Source of the DNA: an uncultured Campylobacterota bacterium
GTDB lineage: Bacteria > Campylobacterota > Campylobacteria > Campylobacterales > Arcobacteraceae
Length of the DNA stretch: 6,645 bases
Assembly: GCA_903821805.1 (NCBI GenBank)
Contig: CAIJNA010000235.1
Location: 1-6,645, forward strand
Direction: 5' to 3'
The translations under genes and the position numbers were made by a program. Under the pieces are notes generated by a model that was not told where the DNA came from, made no database searches, and saw nothing but the letters and a program-made list of their open reading frames with translations. Below are positions 1 to 5,283 of this stretch, piece after piece. Position 1 is the stretch's first letter. Each line of letters begins with the position of its first letter.

Positions 1-316
1 GGATAGTTTGTCCCGTAAGTGGTATAGAAATCCATCTTGTAGCACCTAGTCTTGACTCCCCTATAACAAGCGTTGCAAGCAGCAAAAAAATTCCAAGCCA
101 ATAAAAAAATGCTATATAGTCAATAGTTTCTCGCAATGGGAGCATCATAACTACTATAAAAAGCATAAAGGCAACGAAGTAATAAATTAACTGCTTTTGT
201 GCTAACATCTCACTTATTTCACCAACAAGTGTGTGAGACAAAATAATTAGTGGCAATATAAACAAGATTAGTTCATAATTAAAGTGTGATATTATTCGTT
301 TATCAAAGAAATACAT
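1..316 (-). CDS. rodA: RodA (MrdB), SEDS peptidoglycan glycosyltransferase, N-terminal part; runs off the left edge
   Basis: This is the first 105 codons of a minus-strand gene that begins at the ATG at 316-314 and is cut by the window edge. The translation starts MYFFDKRIISHFNYE and shows three hydrophobic segments, at roughly residues 16-34, 45-60 and 67-86. It then has GESRLGATRWISIPL at 87-100, which matches the conserved GA-x-RW segment that follows the early helices of RodA/FtsW proteins. Known family role: RodA polymerises lipid II into glycan strands in the inner membrane, together with a class B PBP, during cell elongation. RodA is preferred over FtsW because of the very short cytoplasmic N-terminus and because this locus carries rodA in Campylobacter (recalled). 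The Shine-Dalgarno is poor: AAGG lies about 12 bases upstream (complement of 329-332). The PBP-binding and catalytic regions lie outside the window. Confidence 0.85.
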   Translation of the reverse strand, partial: MYFFDKRIISHFNYELILFILPLIILSHTLVGEISEMLAQKQLIYYFVAFMLFIVVMMLPLRETIDYIAFFYWLGIFLLLATLVIGESRLGATRWISIPLTGQTI

Positions 317-356
317 GCCGATACAATACCTTAAATAGGCTGAAAGAAAATCAATA
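317..356. promoter_or_regulatory. Divergent intergenic spacer between rodA and the pseudouridine synthase operon
   Basis: These 40 bases separate two start codons pointing away from each other, so at least one promoter must reach into the opposing coding sequence. On the plus strand TACAAT (322-327) resembles a sigma-70 -10 box and would give a leader of about 20-25 bases before the ATG at 357. A -35 box is not convincing (TTTATC at 299-304, 17 bases upstream), but Campylobacterota promoters commonly lack a conserved -35. On the minus strand TATTTA (337-332) is a possible -10 but would leave only a very short leader. The location is certain; the boxes are guesses. Confidence 0.4.
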
Positions 357-1358
357 ATGAACCAAAACTACATATCAGATACCGAAGACAGATTAGATAA
401 ATTTTTATCCATAACATTAAATCAAACAAGAAGTCAAATTGAAACATTAATCAAAAAAGGCTGTGTGACAGTAGACAATAAACTTATCAGCAAAAGTGGT
501 CAAAAACTAAAAATTGGTCAAAATATTGAAATTAATTTTCCTGAAATTCAACAAGTAGAGAGCAATTTTTCACAAGAAGAAATTTTAAAATTTGATATAA
601 AAATTATTTATGAAGATGATTACATTCTAGTAATCGACAAACCGATAGGTTTAGTTGTTCATGATGCTCCAAGTGTACGAGAAGCAACTTTAGTTGATTG
701 GCTGAAACTAAAAAATATCTCATTATCTACAATAAGCGGTGAAGAGAGACATGGAATAGTTCACAGACTAGATAAAGGAACAAGTGGTCTTTTGGTTGTT
801 GCTAAAACAAATGAAGCTCATCAAAAACTATCAAGTCAGCTTGAAGACAAAAGTATGGGAAGATACTATATAGCGTGCATTGATATACCTCTTAAGGATG
901 ATATTGTTGTTGAAAAACCAATAGGACGAAATCCAAATCAGAGATTAAAGATGGCTGTAATTAATGACGGAAGATTTGCAAAAACAGCTTTTAAGAAACT
1001 CATTGAAAACAAAAATACAGACAATAATAGTCATAAATATGAACTAATTTGCGCAAAATTATTTACAGGTAGAACTCATCAAATTAGAGTTCATCTTGAA
1101 TCGCTAGGAAGAAGGATTTTAGGAGATGATTTATATGGATTTAAGGGCAAAGACAGTAATATCGAAAGAATATTTTTGCATGCTTACAGCCTTTATTTGA
1201 GACATCCAATTACAAATGAAAGCTTTGAATTTGTTTCTGAGATACCAGAAAATATGCAAAATCTACTTGACAAAAACTTTGACAAAGGAACTATGAATGA
1301 AAAAATTAATAAAGAGTTTATCTCTAACTGCTTTCTTGATGTTAACAACTGGGTGTGA
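357..1358 (+). CDS. RluA-family (RluD-like) RNA pseudouridine synthase with S4 domain
   Basis: The product isomerises uridine to pseudouridine in structured RNA in the cytoplasm; family members act on 23S rRNA (RluC, RluD) or on tRNA and 23S (RluA). The 333-residue protein has an S4 RNA-binding domain at about 11-60. The catalytic domain has motif I at about 83-102 (YEDDYILVIDKPIGLVVH), the catalytic motif HRLDKGTSG at 136-144 with Asp139 as nucleophile, TGRTHQIRVHL at 238-248, LGDDLYG at 255-261 and LHAYSLYLRHP at 274-284. All key residues are present, so it should be active. The target uridine cannot be told from sequence, so no specific symbol is given. The ATG at 357 has a purine-rich stretch (GAAAGAAAA) upstream. 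The last 20 or so residues (313-333) lie beyond the usual end of the fold and overlap the next gene's signal peptide in another frame. First gene of the predicted operon. Confidence 0.9.
   Translation: MNQNYISDTEDRLDKFLSITLNQTRSQIETLIKKGCVTVDNKLISKSGQKLKIGQNIEINFPEIQQVESNFSQEEILKFDIKIIYEDDYILVIDKPIGLVVHDAPSVREATLVDWLKLKNISLSTISGEERHGIVHRLDKGTSGLLVVAKTNEAHQKLSSQLEDKSMGRYYIACIDIPLKDDIVVEKPIGRNPNQRLKMAVINDGRFAKTAFKKLIENKNTDNNSHKYELICAKLFTGRTHQIRVHLESLGRRILGDDLYGFKGKDSNIERIFLHAYSLYLRHPITNESFEFVSEIPENMQNLLDKNFDKGTMNEKINKEFISNCFLDVNNWV
1285..1289 (+). promoter_or_regulatory. Shine-Dalgarno of the FN3 lipoprotein, inside the upstream gene
   Basis: AAGGA sits 7 bases before the ATG at 1297. It supports this start even though it lies 62 bases inside the pseudouridine synthase reading frame. 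The ATG at 1293 is in the upstream gene's frame and does not start the lipoprotein. Confidence 0.75.
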
Positions 1359-2625
1359 TACTTCATCACTTACTCTACCAACATTATCGTCTACTAGCGA
1401 GCCAAAAATAGACGAGAAACTACCTGTTGTTGATGCACAAACTATCAAGCTATTGCCAGATATTAAATCTGTAAGCGTAGAATGGGAAGGTACTTCAAAA
1501 TCTAATATTAATGGTTATTATATCTACAGAAAAGACCTTGAAAAAGCTGATTCTAAATTTAATAGAGTGGGTACTGTTTCAGACAAATACACAAAACATT
1601 ATGTAGATCATGACTTACTTCCAAATACTCAATATGCTTACAGCGTATCTGTTATTGGTGAAAATAATTTTGAATCAAATCCAAGTGATGCTAAAGCTAT
1701 AAAAACTTACCCACTTTTTGATTCAGTAGCATTTGTTGATGCAGCAAGTAATCTTCCAAGAAAAGTAAGAATTCAATGGAGACCACACGAATTATTATCT
1801 ATCAAAGAATATACCCTAGAGAAAAATACTCCAACGGACGCTGAATGGAAAAAAGTTGCTACTCTAAAGAATAGACTAAATATTGAGTATATTGATAGAG
1901 ATTTAAAAGATAGCGTAACTTACACTTATAGAATTAAAGCTGTTAACTTCGAAGGAATAGAGTCAAATCCAAGCATGTCTGCAACAGCTACAACAAAAGC
2001 ACTTCCGCAAGCTATTGGATCACTTGATGCAACAAAAGATCAGCCTCAAAAAGTAATAGTAAAATGGAATAAAAGTCCACAAGAAGACGTTGTTGCTTAC
2101 AATGTTTATATGAGCAGTGAGGCTGATAAAGGATTTAAAGATATTTACAAAACAGCTGCAACTGACAATACGTTTGAGCACGTGGTAACAGAAAATGATA
2201 AAACTAATTTTTATAAAGTTGCGACTATCGATAAAGATGGTCTAGAAAATGATATAAAACTATTAGCTCCAGTTATGGGTAAAACTTTATCAGCACCTTT
2301 ACAACCAACTTTAACATTGGCACAAATTACTCCAAATGGTGTTATTTTAAATTGGATAAAAGGTGACGAGAGAGCTGTTTCATATACAGTGTACAAAACA
2401 ACTAGAGAAAACTTCTTCCAATCATCAGAAAAAATTATTAAAGATGTAACTGCACTAAGATTTGAAGATACTGACGTAACCAGAGGAGTTGATTATACTT
2501 ACGAAATTGAAGCTGTTGACAAATTTGGTCTAGTTTCTAAAAAAACTAAACCTGCTGCATTATCTATGCCAAAATTAGCTGAACAAAAAACGGAAACTAA
2601 ATCGGCACAAAATTCAGCTAAATAA
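1297..2625 (+). CDS. FlpA-like fibronectin type III repeat lipoprotein
   Basis: Predicted outer-envelope lipoprotein of 442 residues. The N-terminus MKKLIKSLSLTAFLMLTTGC is a lipoprotein signal peptide: a basic n-region, a hydrophobic core and a lipobox ending at Cys20. After a Ser/Thr-rich linker there are four FN3-like repeats at about 45-137, 140-233, 236-328 and 333-425. Each has an early Trp strand (VEW 61-63, IQW 159-161, VKW 255-257, LNW 351-353), a YxVY-type strand, and an ending such as YAYSVSVIGENNFESNPS or YTYRIKAVNFEGIESNPS. A polar tail (KTETKSAQNSAK) closes the protein. Position and architecture match C. jejuni Cj1279c, FlpA, which binds host fibronectin. The WRPH that opens the mapped FlpA binding site is present at 161-164, but the residues after it differ. 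An adhesin role is not shown here; a structural or cell-wall role is equally possible. The start is chosen by the Shine-Dalgarno and signal peptide; the coding sequence overlaps the upstream gene by 62 bases. Confidence 0.88.
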   Translation: MKKLIKSLSLTAFLMLTTGCDTSSLTLPTLSSTSEPKIDEKLPVVDAQTIKLLPDIKSVSVEWEGTSKSNINGYYIYRKDLEKADSKFNRVGTVSDKYTKHYVDHDLLPNTQYAYSVSVIGENNFESNPSDAKAIKTYPLFDSVAFVDAASNLPRKVRIQWRPHELLSIKEYTLEKNTPTDAEWKKVATLKNRLNIEYIDRDLKDSVTYTYRIKAVNFEGIESNPSMSATATTKALPQAIGSLDATKDQPQKVIVKWNKSPQEDVVAYNVYMSSEADKGFKDIYKTAATDNTFEHVVTENDKTNFYKVATIDKDGLENDIKLLAPVMGKTLSAPLQPTLTLAQITPNGVILNWIKGDERAVSYTVYKTTRENFFQSSEKIIKDVTALRFEDTDVTRGVDYTYEIEAVDKFGLVSKKTKPAALSMPKLAEQKTETKSAQNSAK

Positions 2626-2638
2626 GTAACGCGACCAT

Positions 2639-3817
2639 ATGCCTCATTTAATAACAAAAAGACAATTAACAATTCAAACTCCATCTGAGAAAGATGGAGT
2701 TTTTTTTGATTTTGTAGCCAAATCGCCAAAAGAAGAAAAAATATGCGTAAAAGCAGAGGGGAAAAAGTTCTTTCTTACTAAGCTAGCCAAAAATGAGAAC
2801 GATCTCATAAAGCTTGATTTGACAACAAGAGTAACTCCTATAAGTATTGCAAAAAAAGCTCTGAAAACTTATGCGGAACTAGCAAATTGCGAGATAATAT
2901 CATCAAACATAGCATCTAGTCCAACAAAAATGGAACCTAAAAAAGAATACCTCAAAGAAATTAGTTACTTTGTTGATGAATTTGAAACCAAAAAAGAGAT
3001 TTGTATCGAAGTTGGTTTCGGAAGCGGTAGACATCTTCTTTATCAAGCAAAAACAAATACAAATAAAATATATATTGGACTAGAAATTCATACGCCATCG
3101 ATTGAGCAAGTTTTAAAACAAATAAGAATGGAAAATATAGAAAATATCCTTGTAGTTAACTATGATGCGAGATTATTTTTAGAATTTATGGGATCAAATT
3201 CGATAAGTCAAATATTTGTTCATTTTCCTGTTCCTTGGGATAAAAAACCACACAGAAGAGTTATGAGCCATGAATTCATAAATGAAGCATTGCGGGCACT
3301 AAATGTTGGTGGATCACTTGAACTAAGAACAGATAGCCCTCTTTACTATGAATACTCTAAAGAACTCTACTCTAGTTACGAAGAAGAAAGTACAATTCTT
3401 AAAAATCAAGAACTAGAAGTTAGTAGTAAATATGAAGACAGATGGAAAAGAATGGGTAAAGATATTTGGGATTTGACTATTTTTGCAGATAAAATATCCC
3501 CTGATATTATTATTAACAAAGACTTTACATTTAATATTGAAAATCAATATTTATTTGATGAGATAATAAAAATATTACCAGAAAAACCTACTGTTCAAGA
3601 TGACTTTATGGTGCACTTTTCACATCCGTTTAAAATTACAGAAAATAGTGGTTTAATCCATGTGAGCATGGGGAGTTTCAATAAGCCTTTATCGATCTAT
3701 ATATTAGTAGATAATAAAAAGATTTCTTACTTTGTAACACTTCCCTTGCCTACAAGTTCAAATCATAAAGCACACGAACTTATAGAAAAAATACTAATAA
3801 ATGAGGAAAAAAGATGA
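2639..3817 (+). CDS. trmB: TrmB, tRNA (guanine-N7-)-methyltransferase, long Campylobacterota form
   Basis: Methylates N7 of G46 in the variable loop of tRNAs, using S-adenosylmethionine. The Rossmann SAM motif is EVGFGSGRHLLYQA (124-137), followed by GLEIHTPSIEQ with acidic Glu149 and by NYDAR with Asp176. HFPVPWDKKPHRR (195-207) is the counterpart of the FPDPWPKKRHxKRR signature, and RTDSPLYYEY (230-239) carries the TD-x-x-x-Y element. KYEDRWKR (264-271) corresponds to the C-terminal substrate-binding TKFE-type loop. At 392 residues it is far longer than the roughly 210-240 of most bacteria, with about 100 extra residues at each end; as I recall, Campylobacter and Helicobacter TrmB proteins are similarly long. 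The start lies 13 bases after the lipoprotein stop with no clear Shine-Dalgarno, so translation may depend on coupling. No other in-frame ATG occurs before codon 98. A terminator-like hairpin lies within codons 13-23. The stop overlaps the ftsE start (ATGA). Confidence 0.92.
   Translation: MPHLITKRQLTIQTPSEKDGVFFDFVAKSPKEEKICVKAEGKKFFLTKLAKNENDLIKLDLTTRVTPISIAKKALKTYAELANCEIISSNIASSPTKMEPKKEYLKEISYFVDEFETKKEICIEVGFGSGRHLLYQAKTNTNKIYIGLEIHTPSIEQVLKQIRMENIENILVVNYDARLFLEFMGSNSISQIFVHFPVPWDKKPHRRVMSHEFINEALRALNVGGSLELRTDSPLYYEYSKELYSSYEEESTILKNQELEVSSKYEDRWKRMGKDIWDLTIFADKISPDIIINKDFTFNIENQYLFDEIIKILPEKPTVQDDFMVHFSHPFKITENSGLIHVSMGSFNKPLSIYILVDNKKISYFVTLPLPTSSNHKAHELIEKILINEEKR
2676..2707 (+). 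terminator. Intrinsic-terminator-like hairpin inside the 5' end of trmB
   Basis: AAACTCCATCT (2676-2686) pairs perfectly with AGATGGAGTTT (2692-2702) around a 5-base loop, GAGAA. The run of T spans 2700-2707: three bases close the stem and five more follow. Shape and T-tract are those of a Rho-independent terminator on the plus strand, though only five of the eleven pairs are G-C. It sits about 50 bases after the lipoprotein stop and within trmB codons 13-23. Full termination here would silence trmB, ftsE, ftsX and the EnvC-like gene, so partial termination or attenuation is the likelier role. Ribosomes translating trmB could melt the hairpin. The structure is seen directly; the function is inference. 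Confidence 0.55.
3803..3807 (+). promoter_or_regulatory. Shine-Dalgarno of ftsE, inside the end of trmB
   Basis: GAGGA lies 6 bases before the ATG at 3814. It is the strongest ribosome-binding site in the window and fixes the ftsE start in the ATGA overlap with trmB. Confidence 0.75.
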
Positions 3818-4473
3818 TACATGCTAATAATCTATGCCTTAGCTATGACGGTAAAAAAGATATTATTCATAATGGAAAATTTCACATACAAGAGAAAGAT
3901 TTTGTATTCATTACAGGTTCAAGCGGTAGCGGAAAATCAACTCTATTGAAATCTTTTTACAACGGAATAAAACCAAAAAGTGGGACTTTGCTTGTAAACA
4001 ACACAAATATGTTAAAAGTTGGAAAAAGTAAAATTAGAGAACTAAGAAAAAATATCGGGATTATTTTTCAAGATTATAAACTTATCAAAGAATATACAGT
4101 CGAAGAAAATATTATGCTTCCTTTAAAATTAAATAACTATGGTGATGCAAAATCTTTAGAACAAGCCAGAAAGCTATTAAAACATGTAAAATTAAGTTCA
4201 AAAGGGCATTGCATGCCAGATGAATTAAGTGGTGGAGAGCAACAAAGGGCTTCTGTAGCAAGAGCCCTAGCACATAATCCAAAACTTATTTTAGCTGATG
4301 AGCCTACTGGAAATCTTGATGATTATTCAGCTGAACTTGTGTGGAGTTTATTGCGAAAAGCAAATGAACAGCTTGGAATTACAGTTGTTGTGGTAACGCA
4401 CAGAATACCTGATAATTTTGGCCTAAGTTATAGAAAATTCGATATATTGTCTGGAGATATTTATGAGTCTTAA
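3814..4473 (+). CDS. ftsE: FtsE, cell-division ABC transporter ATPase
   Basis: Cytoplasmic ATPase of the FtsEX complex at the septum. ATP hydrolysis changes the shape of FtsX and so controls periplasmic cell-wall hydrolase activators; no transported substrate is known. All ABC motifs are intact in the 219 residues: Walker A GSSGSGKST (35-43), Q-loop Gln86 in IIFQDYKLI, signature LSGGEQQR (138-145), Walker B LILADEP with catalytic Glu163, D-loop GNLDD (166-170) and H-loop His196. The length is typical for FtsE. Family assignment over LolD-type ATPases rests on the immediate FtsX partner and on the IIFQDYKLI-type Q-loop region typical of FtsE. It is joined to trmB by an ATGA overlap and to ftsX by an 11-base overlap, which suggests coupled translation of the ATPase and its membrane partner. 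Confidence 0.95.
   Translation: MIHANNLCLSYDGKKDIIHNGKFHIQEKDFVFITGSSGSGKSTLLKSFYNGIKPKSGTLLVNNTNMLKVGKSKIRELRKNIGIIFQDYKLIKEYTVEENIMLPLKLNNYGDAKSLEQARKLLKHVKLSSKGHCMPDELSGGEQQRASVARALAHNPKLILADEPTGNLDDYSAELVWSLLRKANEQLGITVVVVTHRIPDNFGLSYRKFDILSGDIYES
4453..4456 (+). promoter_or_regulatory. Shine-Dalgarno of ftsX, inside the end of ftsE
   Basis: GGAG lies 6 bases before the ATG at 4463 and supports the start that overlaps the last 11 bases of ftsE. Confidence 0.65.
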
Positions 4474-5278
4474 TAGATTTTTTTCATTTAGTTTACCACT
4501 AATTATTATGCTTTTTTCATTTTCGATATATATTTCTATTTCAAAAATGATAACTACTTACGAAACAACTATCAATAATGATTACTCTATTGTTTTAGTA
4601 ACAACAACACCAATAACGCAAGATGTTATTAAAAAAGGCATTTCATTTAATGTGAAAAACTTAAAAACACTTTCTAGGGAGCAAATACTTGCTGATTTAA
4701 GAGATGATGTTACGGATGGGTCTTTTGCTCTTTTACAAACAAAACTGCCGTATTTTTATACTCTTTCTCTGCAGGAATTTCCAACAAGCTCTTCACTAGA
4801 GAAACTAAAAAAAGAACTTTTATCAATTCGGGGAATGAAGTCCGTAGAAACATTTTCAAAAGATCATGATAATGTTTATTCATTATTTTTATTTATCAAA
4901 TCTGTATCTGCAACAATGTTTGCATTTATGATACTTTTCACATTGTTCATTATCTCAAATCAAATCAATTTATGGTTTTATGAGCATTCTGAGAGACTTC
5001 ATATCATAAACCTGCATGGTGGATCTCTTTTATATGGAGCAAAACCTATTTTAAAGTTAGCTTTGCTTAGTGGGCTGTTTGCTGGTATTGTTGTTGTTGG
5101 TGGGATTTTTTACGTTCAGCAAAACATTGATCTAATTTTCTCACCAGAACTAGCTCAGCTTATAACACAAAGCAATATTGTCTACACTCCAATTGAAGTA
5201 GTATCAATAGTATTAATTTCACTTTTTATTTCATTTGCAACTGTTTTTGGCGTACTAATCAAACATAGGTTTAAATAA
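4463..5278 (+). CDS. ftsX: FtsX, cell-division ABC permease-like membrane subunit
   Basis: Membrane subunit of FtsEX, which passes the FtsE ATPase cycle to periplasmic peptidoglycan hydrolase regulators. The 271 residues show the FtsX layout: a short cytoplasmic tail of about 8 residues, TM1 at about 9-28, a periplasmic loop of about 115 residues (30-144), then TM2 (about 145-168), TM3 (about 197-217) and TM4 (about 246-267). Between TM2 and TM3 is HSERLHIINLHGGSLLYGAKPI (176-197, with E178, R179, L180 and GG186-187), the cytoplasmic segment expected to contact FtsE. The protein is compact beside E. coli FtsX (about 350 residues), mainly because the long N-terminal cytoplasmic tail is missing. 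Sequence conservation in this family is low, so topology and position directly after ftsE carry the assignment. The EnvC-like partner follows after 5 bases. Confidence 0.92.
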   Translation: MSLNRFFSFSLPLIIMLFSFSIYISISKMITTYETTINNDYSIVLVTTTPITQDVIKKGISFNVKNLKTLSREQILADLRDDVTDGSFALLQTKLPYFYTLSLQEFPTSSSLEKLKKELLSIRGMKSVETFSKDHDNVYSLFLFIKSVSATMFAFMILFTLFIISNQINLWFYEHSERLHIINLHGGSLLYGAKPILKLALLSGLFAGIVVVGGIFYVQQNIDLIFSPELAQLITQSNIVYTPIEVVSIVLISLFISFATVFGVLIKHRFK

Positions 5279-5283
5279 AAATT

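Noticed and set aside
1263..1448. Minus-strand open frame of 61 codons across the synthase/lipoprotein junction
   Set aside because: It lies opposite two well-supported genes and has no family resemblance or ribosome-binding support.
2499..2729. Minus-strand open frame of 76 codons across the lipoprotein/trmB junction
   Set aside because: It is antisense to real coding sequence, with a composition that mirrors the sense strand and no recognisable product.
3658..3671. Small perfect inverted repeat CCATG-TGAG-CATGG inside trmB
   Set aside because: A 5-bp stem with no T-tract is expected by chance in a window of this size.
2930..3817. Alternative trmB start at Met98, which would place the hairpin outside the gene
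   Set aside because: It would leave about 290 bases with an open, codon-like frame unexplained, and the long N-terminus appears to be shared with other Campylobacterota. It remains a minor possibility.
4205..4217. Inverted repeat GGCAT-TGC-ATGCC inside ftsE
   Set aside because: The stem is short and lies in the codons for the stretch before the conserved LSGGEQQR motif; there is no T-tract or promoter nearby.
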